Assembly: GCA_900107575.1 (NCBI GenBank)
Contig: FNQX01000006.1
Coordinates: forward strand, 62,001-126,000
Length of the DNA: 64,000 bases
Source: Lachnospiraceae bacterium NK3A20
Lineage (GTDB): Bacteria; Bacillota; Clostridia; Lachnospirales; Lachnospiraceae
Direction of reading: 5' to 3'
Shown here: piece after piece, positions 17,104-25,671 of the stretch
Layout: every line of letters begins with the position of its first letter
Position numbering within the stretch: position 1 is the stretch's first letter
Notes under the pieces: generated by a model
Told to the model about the DNA's origin: nothing
Database searches by the model: none
The model's input: only the letters and a program-made list of their open reading frames with translations
Program-made: the position numbers and the translations under genes

Positions 17104-18639
17104 TTATAAACCGATACTGAACGTGAACTTCGGACCATAGGCCTCGATTTTCTTCACCAGTTCCTCGTCATATGCCTCACGGCAGGCCTGCGTGCGGTCA
17201 ATGACCATCGTGTTCCTGTATTCCGCTGTCATCGGCTTCCACTCAGGAAGGAAACGGTTGTTGGGGTCTCCCGTCCGTGCAAAATTCAGCATAAGGTTAC
17301 TGAAGATGTCTTCCAGCATATTGCCATAGACAGCCTCATTCAGAGCGTAAACTCTGTCCTGATTGCGGAAAATATAGCAGACCTCTCCTCCGTGCCAGAG
17401 CGGAATTCTGCCGTCTTCCAGCGCATCATATGCGACATTGAAAACATAGGTGTTATTTTTGCCGTTTTTCGCATGCGTCAACGCCGTTTGTACGGTAGGA
17501 ATACGAACGCGGCAGTCCGCATACGCAAGATCCAGAATGTCGTGATCAGGGTACGCTTTTCTGAACAGTTCAACCATCTCATCGCCATGGCCTGCAAAGC
17601 GGGCCTTTACGTAGGCAAGCCTATCATCCTGAGACATCGTCTCCTTCTTCTCCTCGGTCAGATCCACAATCGGGAACTCCCCGAGGGTTGAACCGAAGAT
17701 CATAGGCTTATCGGCAGACCAGGGCATAAAGCCCACGGAAAGAGGGTTGCCGCGGAAGAAATCATCCTTGACCGGCGAGAAAATCATCGGCCCGAAGTGA
17801 AGCTTTTTGTCCGCTTTTCGGCAGGCATCCGCCAACTGATCGTAGGGTACTTCCTGGATCCGGCCGATCGTTTCCCTAGTCAGACCGAGCTCTGTCACGA
17901 CCTGGTCAGCAAAGGCATGACTTCTCTCCTTCGCCCCTTCATCGCGGTCGCCCATAGCGCCGGAGAGGCAAGCTCCCCGCTGAAAATACGGAGCGGCCTC
18001 CTCCACGTTGTAGAGGCACTGGATTTTGCCGCCTCCTCCGGAATGGCCGCAGAGCGTCACATTGTCGGGATCGCCTCCAAAGGCTGCAATATTCTCGTGA
18101 ATCCATTTCAGGGCCATAACAAGATCTGCGATGCCGGCATTCGCGGAATAAGCAAACCTATCTCCGTACTCATCCAAATTCAAATGTCCCAGGACGTTGA
18201 GTCTGTGATTGATGGAGACAAAGACAATACCGCCGTAATTTGCCAGATGCAGGCCCTCAAAAGAATACTCCTCAAGCGCGTTGCCCGCGAAATATCCGCC
18301 GCCGTGGATCCACACAAAGACAGGCATCTTCCGGTTGTTCTTCGTAACCGGCGCCCAGATATTGAGGTTCTGACAATCCTCTCCCTCGCGCTGCAGCAGA
18401 TGCAGGCCGCGGTACACGGCAAAGGGAACGACCTTATTGATCTGCGGTGCAATCGGGCCGTGCCTGAAGCAGTCCTTTACTCCCTCCCAAGGCTCCAGCT
18501 CCTCCGGCATCTCAAATCTTTTTGCCTTTGCGTACGGTAATCCCATGAAGATGTTACAGCCGCCATAGGTCACTCCGCGGACTTTTCCAAATTTTGTTGC
18601 GATAACCGGCTTTTCTAGTTCAAATACATACGGATTCAT
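17104..18639 (-). CDS. Type-B carboxylesterase (para-nitrobenzyl-esterase family)
   Basis: This 511-residue enzyme has the family blocks 'GKVRGVTYGGCNIFMGLPYA', 'EDCQNLNIWAP', oxyanion loop 'WIHGGGYFAGN' and nucleophile elbow 'LCGHSGGGGKIQCL'. The elbow reads GHSGG where most members have GESAG; the Ser is kept. A candidate acidic residue lies in STLGEFPIVDL and the His in LWHGGEVCYIF, in the normal order. There is no signal peptide. It is the second gene of the hydrolase operon, 31 bases after the first. Type-B carboxylesterases split esters of short acids or aromatic acids; the natural substrate here is not evident. Confidence 0.9.
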   Translation of the reverse strand: MNPYVFELEKPVIATKFGKVRGVTYGGCNIFMGLPYAKAKRFEMPEELEPWEGVKDCFRHGPIAPQINKVVPFAVYRGLHLLQREGEDCQNLNIWAPVTKNNRKMPVFVWIHGGGYFAGNALEEYSFEGLHLANYGGIVFVSINHRLNVLGHLNLDEYGDRFAYSANAGIADLVMALKWIHENIAAFGGDPDNVTLCGHSGGGGKIQCLYNVEEAAPYFQRGACLSGAMGDRDEGAKERSHAFADQVVTELGLTRETIGRIQEVPYDQLADACRKADKKLHFGPMIFSPVKDDFFRGNPLSVGFMPWSADKPMIFGSTLGEFPIVDLTEEKKETMSQDDRLAYVKARFAGHGDEMVELFRKAYPDHDILDLAYADCRVRIPTVQTALTHAKNGKNNTYVFNVAYDALEDGRIPLWHGGEVCYIFRNQDRVYALNEAVYGNMLEDIFSNLMLNFARTGDPNNRFLPEWKPMTAEYRNTMVIDRTQACREAYDEELVKKIEAYGPKFTFSIGL

Positions 18640-18670
18640 CTATCAGTTCTCCTTCCTTAAGAAAGTCCCA

Positions 18671-19507
18671 TTAAAATACACTGTCACCCGTCGGTTTTAA
18701 GCCGAAGAAATCAAGAGCCTTCTGGATCCCTAAATCCCAGAAGCGCCATTCATGCCGATATCCCTCACCGTAGAAAAAATCTGCTTCAAGGCCAAGGTCC
18801 TTTGCATGCTTCTCAAACTTCTGTAGATTCCCGTAGATCATCTTGTCCTCGGTCCCGCAGCCGAATAAAAGCCGCGGCAAAACTCCCTTATCGGCCTTCT
18901 CATCAATAATCCGCCAGATGTTCTCCTCGGAAGCCTTGTATTTTTCCAGGCCGCCCGCGTTGGCAATGGAAGCAGCAAGCCGCGCATTATTGGTATCAAG
19001 CATCAGATCAGGAGAGCCCGGCTTCATACCGGACCAGTCCTGCGGAGACGCGGAGAGAACAGCCGCTGCTGCAAACTTCTCCGGGAAATTGACCGCAAAC
19101 TTCATTGTGCCGCGTCCGCCCATGGAAAGGCCGGCAATGAAGTTGTCCTCGCGCTTGTCAGAAGCGGGAAACCAGCCATAGATAATCGGCATAAGCTCTT
19201 TGATGAGAAAATCGTACATGTTGTATCCCAGCATCATGTTCGGCCAGTTGGAATAATTGCTGTTGAGCGCCGACGGCATGACAACCATTACATCGCGCTC
19301 GCAGGCATATAATTCAATATTGGTCCTGCGCTGCCAGTCCGTCGCATCCCCAAAGGTTCCATGCAAAAGCCAGAGCACAGGATATTTTTTGCCGCTGCGA
19401 TAGAATTCTTCCGCTGTCAGCCTTCTCGGGCAGTCCGGAACAATGACATCAACCATTGTGTTGCCGCTTAAGAACTTGCTCTCAAAATAGAACTGCACTA
19501 ACGCCAT
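18671..19507 (-). CDS. Alpha/beta-hydrolase-fold esterase (tributyrin/feruloyl esterase type)
   Basis: This 278-residue protein is the first gene of the leftward hydrolase operon. I placed the start at the ATG at 19507 because GGAG lies eight bases upstream; a longer frame from 19534 lacks a site. The protein has 'YPVLWLLHGTFGDATDWQRRTN' near residues 40-60, elbow 'FIAGLSMGGRG' near residue 120, and a probable Asp/His pair ending in 'GYRHEWRFWD'. It is a full-length relative of the truncated esterase at 1-636. There is no signal peptide. The family includes short-chain acyl and feruloyl/acetyl esterases. Confidence 0.88.
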   Translation of the reverse strand: MALVQFYFESKFLSGNTMVDVIVPDCPRRLTAEEFYRSGKKYPVLWLLHGTFGDATDWQRRTNIELYACERDVMVVMPSALNSNYSNWPNMMLGYNMYDFLIKELMPIIYGWFPASDKREDNFIAGLSMGGRGTMKFAVNFPEKFAAAAVLSASPQDWSGMKPGSPDLMLDTNNARLAASIANAGGLEKYKASEENIWRIIDEKADKGVLPRLLFGCGTEDKMIYGNLQKFEKHAKDLGLEADFFYGEGYRHEWRFWDLGIQKALDFFGLKPTGDSVF

Positions 19508-19561
19508 AATCATTCTCCTTACCAAGGAATACATTCTATAATTCTTTTTCTAGGATAACAA

Positions 19562-19582
19562 AAAGCCGCCAAAGGCGGCTTT
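19562..19582 (-). terminator. Rho-independent terminator after the NSS transporter gene
   Basis: AAAGCCGCC-AAA-GGCGGCTTT is a perfect nine-pair hairpin. On the minus strand it is followed by TTTTTG, so it best fits the end of the transporter transcript starting at 21093. The promoter of the esterase operon should then lie between it and 19507, but no clear hexamer pair is visible there. Confidence 0.8.
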
Positions 19583-19701
19583 CACTTTTATAATATATAT
19601 TTACATTTTTCTGTCATACCGAGAGAAATTATCACTGCTGCAGAACTGCTCTACGAATCCCTTATGAATTTGACCTGATGCGAGTGGTTCCACCGCCGGC
19701 C

Positions 19702-21093
19702 TTACATTTTGATCCATCCAAAGGCGCTCGCAACAGACGAGGCGAGAATGATGAGAACGAAAATGGGGCACAGCCACTTCACCATGAAGTTGAAGATCTT
19801 CTTCCTGTGGAATGTGTTGCCTTCCCGCTCCACCTCTGCCGCGATCTTCTCCCGTCCGATCACGAAGACGACGAGTATGCAGGTCGCAAAGGCCGCAATC
19901 GGCATCATGACGGAGTTCGTGATGAAATCGAAGAAATCCAGGAACTGCATCCCGATGATCTTCACAGAGGCAAGGGGGCCGTATCCCAGCGCCGACAGAG
20001 AACCGAGTGTGATCATGACAATGCCGATGATGATCATCACCTTGTGTCTCGACCAGTGGAACTGATCCTCGAACGTCGACACTGCGCTCTCTGCGAGGGC
20101 GATCGACGAGGTCAGCGCCGCGAAGAGAACGAGGAGGAAGAATACCGCGCCAATGACGTTGCCGAAGCCCATGGAATTGAAAATCTTCGGCATCGTGATG
20201 AACATGAGGGAAGGTCCCGCCTGCAGGGCCTCTCCCGCGTCCGCGCCGTGGAAGGCGAACACCGCCGGGATGATCATGAGACCCGCCATCACCGCGATCA
20301 TCGTATCAAAGAATTCCACCTGTCTCGTGGAGCCTTCGATCGCGACGTCTTTCTTCATATAAGAACCGAAGGTCACGAGGATGCCCATGGCGATGGAGAG
20401 CGAATAGAACATCTGCCCCATGGCTGCGACGACGGTCATCCACGAGAAGCGGGACGGGTCGGGAATGAGGAAATACGCGATGCCTGCTCCTGCTCCCGGC
20501 CTTGTCATCGAATAGATGCAGACAATGAGGGCGAGCACGACGAGGATGGGCATCATGAATCTGGACACCCTCTCAATACCGCTCTGTACACCCATGAAGA
20601 TGATGACCAGCGTTGCCATGGAGAAAATAAGAAACCAGGCCTCCGGAGACTTTCCGCTCGCGATGAAGCCACTGAACATCTCATCCTGTGCAAGGAACTT
20701 CGCGTTCCCCCGGATGTACTCCCAGAGATATTTCATGACCCAGCCGCCGATTACGGAATAGTATGGAACGATGAGAATCGGGATCACGGCATTGATCCAG
20801 CCACCGATCTTCATCCAGGCCTTGCTGCCGAAATGTGTGTAGGCGCCGACGGGGCTCTTCTGTGTCATTCTGCCGATGGCTGTCTCGGCGATGATCATCG
20901 TGTAGCCGAAGGTCAGTGCCAGGATAATGTAGACGAGGAGGAAGATACCGCCGCCGTATTTGGCCGCGAGGTACGGGAACCTCCAGATGTTGCCAAGTCC
21001 TACCGACGCTCCCGCGGCGGAGAGGACGAAACCAAGTTTTCCCGAGAAGGAACTCCTCTTTGGTGTGTTGTCAGATGCGTTGTTGTATGACAT
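19702..21093 (-). CDS. Sodium-dependent neurotransmitter:sodium symporter (NSS/SNF) family transporter
   Basis: This 463-residue membrane protein begins with the NSS signature 'GFVLSAAGASVGLGNIWRFPYLAAKYGG', whose unwound TM1 binds sodium and substrate. About eleven hydrophobic segments follow, the usual number for bacterial members. Bacterial NSS proteins import amino acids with sodium. The start is supported by GGGAGTAAGGA directly upstream. It is a single-gene unit with its own terminator at 19562-19582. A 470-codon antisense frame across it is a shadow of the hydrophobic code. Confidence 0.93.
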   Translation of the reverse strand: MSYNNASDNTPKRSSFSGKLGFVLSAAGASVGLGNIWRFPYLAAKYGGGIFLLVYIILALTFGYTMIIAETAIGRMTQKSPVGAYTHFGSKAWMKIGGWINAVIPILIVPYYSVIGGWVMKYLWEYIRGNAKFLAQDEMFSGFIASGKSPEAWFLIFSMATLVIIFMGVQSGIERVSRFMMPILVVLALIVCIYSMTRPGAGAGIAYFLIPDPSRFSWMTVVAAMGQMFYSLSIAMGILVTFGSYMKKDVAIEGSTRQVEFFDTMIAVMAGLMIIPAVFAFHGADAGEALQAGPSLMFITMPKIFNSMGFGNVIGAVFFLLVLFAALTSSIALAESAVSTFEDQFHWSRHKVMIIIGIVMITLGSLSALGYGPLASVKIIGMQFLDFFDFITNSVMMPIAAFATCILVVFVIGREKIAAEVEREGNTFHRKKIFNFMVKWLCPIFVLIILASSVASAFGWIKM

Positions 21094-21221
21094 TCCTTAC
21101 TCCCAACAAAAGACCTGTCGGATCACGCCGGCAGGCCTTACCTCTTCTCCGGCGCGCCGCGCAGGTGACACTCTGCTGCGGCAGACCAGTGAAGAAAACA
21201 TGCAATTAAGCTAAACCAATA

Positions 21222-22142
21222 TTACTTCACTGTGACATTGGTCACGTGCGGCTGTGCGCCCTCGTACCAGTACAGGAAGCCTTCCGCGTCGATGGTGTCG
21301 CCGACTTTCAGACCCTCAACCGCCTTGTAGACATCGGTGTCGGAGCCGCAGAGATAAGACTCTACCGTGAAGGTATAGATGGTGTCGGGATCCTCCGCCG
21401 TGGTTACGTTGAAATACAGATCATCTCCCTCGGAACCGGAGCCGTCGTAGTTGTAGAGGAACGCGGCGTCGCTCCCTTCCTGCGCAGGAGCGACCACAAG
21501 GTCCTTGAAGGAAACCTTCTGGTTCTGATACTCCGCAAGGGTGTCCTTGCCGAGCTCTGCCGTGACATCGGTGGGTTCTGCCACCCAGCTGCCGTCCCCG
21601 ATCTCGTACGCGTCAACGTCCGTGATCTCGATCTCGCCTTCCCACTCGGACTTGTAGCCTCTGACCTTCAGCTCCGCGCCTTCGGTAAGCTTGTCGTAGT
21701 CCTCTTCGGGCATATGGATGTTGTAGATGAAATATCCGCCCTCTTCCGTCTGTGTGTACAGGGTTGCCGTGCCGAGTCCGCCGTTATCGGAATCCTCCCA
21801 CCAGCCCTGCTTGGCCTGTACATAGGTGTCGATCACAACCTGGGAGTCAGTCTCCGCCGCTGCATAGTCAGCGTAGCTCACAGGCTCGGCGTCGAGTGTT
21901 GTCGCAGGATAGGGCAGCACATCGGATACCGCTTCTGTCGTCGCCGTTGCTGCGGCCTGTGCAGCTTCCGTCGCCGCTTCCGCAGCGTCCGTAGCCAGTG
22001 TCTCTGCCGCATCGCCAGCCTCTGTTGCCGCCGCAGCTGCCTCACTCACTGCAGCAGTAGCACCATCTCCAGCGCCGGATGCACAGCCTGCCATGGACAG
22101 CGCGGTCACGCCGGCCAGTGCGATTGCCATCAGTTTTTTCAT
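21222..22142 (-). CDS. Lipoprotein with Ala/Thr/Glu-rich linker and OB-fold-like domains
   Basis: The start is the ATG at 22142, behind GAGGAG; the longer frame from 22214 lacks a site. The product has 306 residues. It has a signal peptide with lipobox MAGC (about 18-21), a low-complexity linker rich in Ala, Thr and Glu (about 25-75), and a C-terminal half of beta-strand character with 'GGYFIYNIHMPEEDYDKLTEGAELKVRGYKS' and a later 'LKVGDTIDAEGFLYWYEGAQPHVTNV'. These look like two OB-fold-type units, as in nucleic-acid or sugar binding lipoproteins of clostridia. The function is not known. Confidence 0.75.
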   Translation of the reverse strand: MKKLMAIALAGVTALSMAGCASGAGDGATAAVSEAAAAATEAGDAAETLATDAAEAATEAAQAAATATTEAVSDVLPYPATTLDAEPVSYADYAAAETDSQVVIDTYVQAKQGWWEDSDNGGLGTATLYTQTEEGGYFIYNIHMPEEDYDKLTEGAELKVRGYKSEWEGEIEITDVDAYEIGDGSWVAEPTDVTAELGKDTLAEYQNQKVSFKDLVVAPAQEGSDAAFLYNYDGSGSEGDDLYFNVTTAEDPDTIYTFTVESYLCGSDTDVYKAVEGLKVGDTIDAEGFLYWYEGAQPHVTNVTVK

Positions 22143-22234
22143 AATAATCTCCTCTTCTCTGTCTGGTTCCCAGACAGGATGCCCTTGAACACAACCATTA
22201 TAACCGTATTGCACGAAAAGTAAAAAAGTTTTGG

Positions 22235-23866
22235 CTATCGTTTCTTCCCACGCAGCCTGCGCGCGCCGTATACCGCAGCGATGAATACCCAGGACAGCCC
22301 CAGGAGAATGAGGATTGCCTTCGCGGTTCCGGGAAGGGGGCCGAGGTCCCTCGCCTCATTCTTCGCGCTCTCTGCCGCGTTCTTCGCTGCAGCGGAACTG
22401 ATCTGATTAAGTCGGTAGAGACTGGTCACCTGACTGTACTCTTTCGTAAGGAAAGCCTCATCGACTGCCTGTTTCCTCCTCGTACTCTTGACGACGTCCT
22501 CGATCAGCTGCCCCGCCGCATTCCGCAGCGAAGTCGAGCCGTTGAACACCGGCGTTGTGAACGTGTGCTGCGTGTTGGCAAGGAGGAGCTTCGACGCCGC
22601 GATCTTGACGTCATAGTGCGCACTCTCATCCTCTCCTGCCGCCGCAAGGTACGTCCTGTATTTCTCCGACTCCTGCGCCTTGGTTGTCACCGGAAGGTAG
22701 CCTTCTGTTTCCGCGTACGCGGTCTGGACATCATTCGTTAAGAGGAACTGTGCGAACAGCCAGGAGGCCATTACGACCTGCGGGTCCTCTTTGTTGAAAA
22801 TACAGACAGACGGCCCCTGTGAGATCATGCGGGGATTCTCCGCATCCACCTGCGGAACGCAGCGTACCGCCGTCTTGAAATCCACTCTCTGGTCGGCCGA
22901 GATGTCGGAGAGCGGCGCCTTCGCACCCATCCAGGTCGCGCCGGCCGTCGAATCAACGGCGAAGACGCACTGTCCCGCATCGAGGAAATTCGCAGGATAC
23001 CCGGAGATCGCGAACGTCGAGAACGCTCCCGTCGCCGTGTGCGCCGCAATGGTTTGAAGGAACTCTGACGTCGTATCGTTGAAGATCTCAATCCCGCCGT
23101 CCGCTGTGGAATACCCCGCGCCGCTCTGTGCCAGGTACTGGATCATCATGTTGTCCGTGGACTTGTAGATGAACGGGATCATGACCTTCTGGCCGTTCAA
23201 TGCGTAGGTCCCGTCTGCTTTTTTCTCTGTCGCAGCCTCGGAAACCTCCCATATCCAATCCCAGGTCGGCACGTCCGGGATCTCGTAGCCGAGCGCCTCC
23301 ACATAGTCCTCATTGATGTAGAGCGCCTCGGTCGATCTCATGTAGGGCAGGGCGTACGTGTGCCCCGAAAGGGAGCATTCCTTAAGAAACTGCGGGACGA
23401 TTTCGCTTTTCTTTGGGGAGTCGAACCGCAGCGCGCTCCCGCCCAGGCCGTACTCCGGATCCGCCATCAGCTCGTCCATCGGCACGACCACATTGGACCC
23501 CGTCAGGTAGGTTGCGATGTGGTCCGGGTAAGTGATGCACACGTTCGGCGTCGTCCCGGTCGAAATGTTCGTGATGACGTCGTTGTAAATCTTGCCGTAA
23601 TCCGTGTACAGCCGCATATTCACGGTCACATTCGGATACAGCGCCTCGAAATCTGTGATCGCCTTTTGGTAGATCGCGGTCTGCGTTTTGTTCGTGTCAT
23701 TCTTCGCCCAGAAGGTGAGCTCGATCTCTTCGTCGTCAGAGAAAACATCAGGCACCGCAAAGTCTGATCTTGTCGCCGCGCCGTGGCAGCCTGTCAGCCC
23801 CACAAGAGGCAGGATGGTCGCAAGCATGGCCGCCACAGCCCGCCCCATGATCTTATGCATTCTCAT
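22235..23866 (-). CDS. Sugar ABC transporter substrate-binding lipoprotein with C-terminal membrane segment
   Basis: I chose the ATG at 23866, which overlaps the stop of the upstream permease by four bases (ATGA) and has AGGAGG nine bases before it. The product has 543 residues. It has a signal peptide with lipobox LTGC (about 23-26), a family-1 solute-binding domain (about 45-480) with 'ELTFWAKNDTNKTQTAIYQKAI', and, unusually, a hydrophobic segment close to the C-terminus ('ILILLGLSWVFIAAVYGA') followed by a basic end RRLRGKKR. Most binding lipoproteins have only the lipid anchor. It is the last gene of the ABC operon. Confidence 0.88.
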   Translation of the reverse strand: MRMHKIMGRAVAAMLATILPLVGLTGCHGAATRSDFAVPDVFSDDEEIELTFWAKNDTNKTQTAIYQKAITDFEALYPNVTVNMRLYTDYGKIYNDVITNISTGTTPNVCITYPDHIATYLTGSNVVVPMDELMADPEYGLGGSALRFDSPKKSEIVPQFLKECSLSGHTYALPYMRSTEALYINEDYVEALGYEIPDVPTWDWIWEVSEAATEKKADGTYALNGQKVMIPFIYKSTDNMMIQYLAQSGAGYSTADGGIEIFNDTTSEFLQTIAAHTATGAFSTFAISGYPANFLDAGQCVFAVDSTAGATWMGAKAPLSDISADQRVDFKTAVRCVPQVDAENPRMISQGPSVCIFNKEDPQVVMASWLFAQFLLTNDVQTAYAETEGYLPVTTKAQESEKYRTYLAAAGEDESAHYDVKIAASKLLLANTQHTFTTPVFNGSTSLRNAAGQLIEDVVKSTRRKQAVDEAFLTKEYSQVTSLYRLNQISSAAAKNAAESAKNEARDLGPLPGTAKAILILLGLSWVFIAAVYGARRLRGKKR

Positions 23867-24729
23867 CCCTTGGTACCTCCTCTGGATACGCCCGCCATGA
23901 TCTTCTTGTGGAAGATGAGGAACAGGACAATGAGCGGCACCGAGATGACAACGACCGCCGCCATCATTGCCGGGATGTTCTCCCTGCCAAAGCCGTTCTC
24001 CCTGATCTCCTGGATACCGTTGGATACCAGGAAATAGGACCGGTCGTCGGTGATGAGTCTTGGCCAGACGTAGGAATTCCAGCACTCAATAACCTTGAGA
24101 ATCGTGATCGTGATGATCGTCGGCCGGCAGATCGGGATGAGAACCCGGAACAGATATTTGAGATCCGATGTCCCGTCGACCTTTGCCGCCTTGTACAGCT
24201 CCTCCGGCACCTGCTGGAAATTCTCCTTGAGCAGATAGATATAGAAAACCGACGTCACACTCGGCAGGATGAGACCCGCGAAGGTATTACGCAGTCCCGC
24301 GTTCGTGATCGTGACGAAATTCGTGATGACGACGAGTTCGTTCGGGATCATCATGAGGGAGAGAAGCAGCGTGAACATGAGCTCTCGCCCCCAGAAGCGC
24401 AGCCTTGCGAAGGCGTAGGCCGCCAGCACCGTCACGATCAGCATGATGGCCGTCGTGATCACGGTGAAGATCACCGTGTTGAGGAAATATCCCGCGAGCG
24501 GTACCTGCGTGAATGCGTCCCGGTAATTCTGCGCCGTGGGAGCAGCCGTGTACAGCTTCGGAATGTATTCGGAGTTGTAAGCGGAATAACTCTTGATGCT
24601 GGTGAGTATCATCCAGTAGAACGGAAAGAGGACGACGATCGCCCAGATGGTCAGGAGGATGTAGATGATGGTTGTTTTGATTCTCTGTCGCCGCTTTGCC
24701 GCGGCCTCTATCTCAGCGTAAGTCTTCAT
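23863..24729 (-). CDS. Sugar ABC transporter permease (MalG/UgpE type)
   Basis: This 288-residue permease starts at the ATG at 24729 behind CTGGAG; the longer frame from 24783 is not supported. It has six predicted membrane segments, beginning with TTIIYILLTIWAIVVLFPF. The EAA loop 'EELYKAAKVDGTSDLKYL' docks the ATPase. The C-terminus 'IFHKKIMAGVSRGGTKG' is typical of the UgpE/MalG subgroup. It overlaps the binding-protein gene by four bases and follows the other permease by 28 bases. Confidence 0.93.
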   Translation of the reverse strand: MKTYAEIEAAAKRRQRIKTTIIYILLTIWAIVVLFPFYWMILTSIKSYSAYNSEYIPKLYTAAPTAQNYRDAFTQVPLAGYFLNTVIFTVITTAIMLIVTVLAAYAFARLRFWGRELMFTLLLSLMMIPNELVVITNFVTITNAGLRNTFAGLILPSVTSVFYIYLLKENFQQVPEELYKAAKVDGTSDLKYLFRVLIPICRPTIITITILKVIECWNSYVWPRLITDDRSYFLVSNGIQEIRENGFGRENIPAMMAAVVVISVPLIVLFLIFHKKIMAGVSRGGTKG

Positions 24730-24757
24730 ATTCACTCCAGTAAGACTCCCTGCCGCA

Positions 24758-25657
24758 TTACCCCTGATTCGCAATGGAAGCATTGCCCTCGAACAGGAGA
24801 TTGATGACCGTGATCGTGAAGACGATCGCGAACAGGATCAGTGCGGCTGCCGACGCGTAGGAAGGGTAACCGCCGGAATCGCCGTAGAGCATGTCGTAAA
24901 CATAGCCGACGATCGTGTTCATGCCCGCGGCGTTAAGGTTCGTTCCGAAGATCGCGACCTCATCTGCGTAAGCCTTGAATGCACCAATGAAACCCGTGAT
25001 TACAAGGTAGGAAATCATGGGACTGATCATGGGAAGCGTGATCTTCCAGAAGGTGCGAAACGGCGTGGTGCCGTCGACTTTCGCCGCCTTGTACAGCACA
25101 GGATCGACAGAGGCAAGGGCGCTGGTCAGGATCAGGATCTTGAACGGCAGGACAATCCAGATCGTGTAGACACACATGACGAACATCTTCGCCCAGTACG
25201 GGCCCTCGATGAAGTCCACTCCGCTGCCGCCGAAGGCGCCGATCAGCATATTGACGAAGCCGTCGGAATACGGCGTTTTCTTGAAAAGGATCATGAATAC
25301 GAGGCCGACCGCCAGCGTGTTCGTCACATACGGCAGGAAATAGATGGTCTGGTAGAGTTCCTTTAATGGCCGGATGGCATTGAGTCCCAGAGAGATCAGA
25401 AGCGCCAGCCCCGTCGAGAGCGGCACAGTGATGATCACGATGAGGAACGTGTTCTTCACTGCCTGCAGGAAATACGGATCGTGCAGGACGTAGGAGAAGT
25501 TGTAGAGACCGTGCCCGGAATAGGACTGGGAGGCGAAGTTGTAGCCCTCCTCGAAAGAATAGACGACAACATCGATCAGCGGATAGACCAGGAAGGCGAT
25601 CAGGAATACCGCAGCCGGCAGAAGGTAGAGCCAGCCCTTCATGCTCTTCTTATCCAT
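24758..25657 (-). CDS. Sugar ABC transporter permease (MalF/UgpA type)
   Basis: This 299-residue permease partners the MalG-like protein. It begins 'MKGWLYLLPAAVFLIAFLVYP', the usual TM1 of the UgpA subgroup. The EAA loop is 'PVLYKAAKVDGTTPFRTFWK'. The gene lies 14 bases after the ATPase gene in the same operon. No substrate-specific feature is visible. Confidence 0.93.
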   Translation of the reverse strand: MDKKSMKGWLYLLPAAVFLIAFLVYPLIDVVVYSFEEGYNFASQSYSGHGLYNFSYVLHDPYFLQAVKNTFLIVIITVPLSTGLALLISLGLNAIRPLKELYQTIYFLPYVTNTLAVGLVFMILFKKTPYSDGFVNMLIGAFGGSGVDFIEGPYWAKMFVMCVYTIWIVLPFKILILTSALASVDPVLYKAAKVDGTTPFRTFWKITLPMISPMISYLVITGFIGAFKAYADEVAIFGTNLNAAGMNTIVGYVYDMLYGDSGGYPSYASAAALILFAIVFTITVINLLFEGNASIANQG

Positions 25658-25671
25658 ACTCTCATCTCCCT

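Noticed and set aside
19678-21090. 470-codon plus-strand frame opposite the NSS transporter
   Set aside because: It is an antisense shadow of a clear membrane transporter, has a His/Asp/Glu/Arg composition typical of such shadows, and no ribosome binding site.
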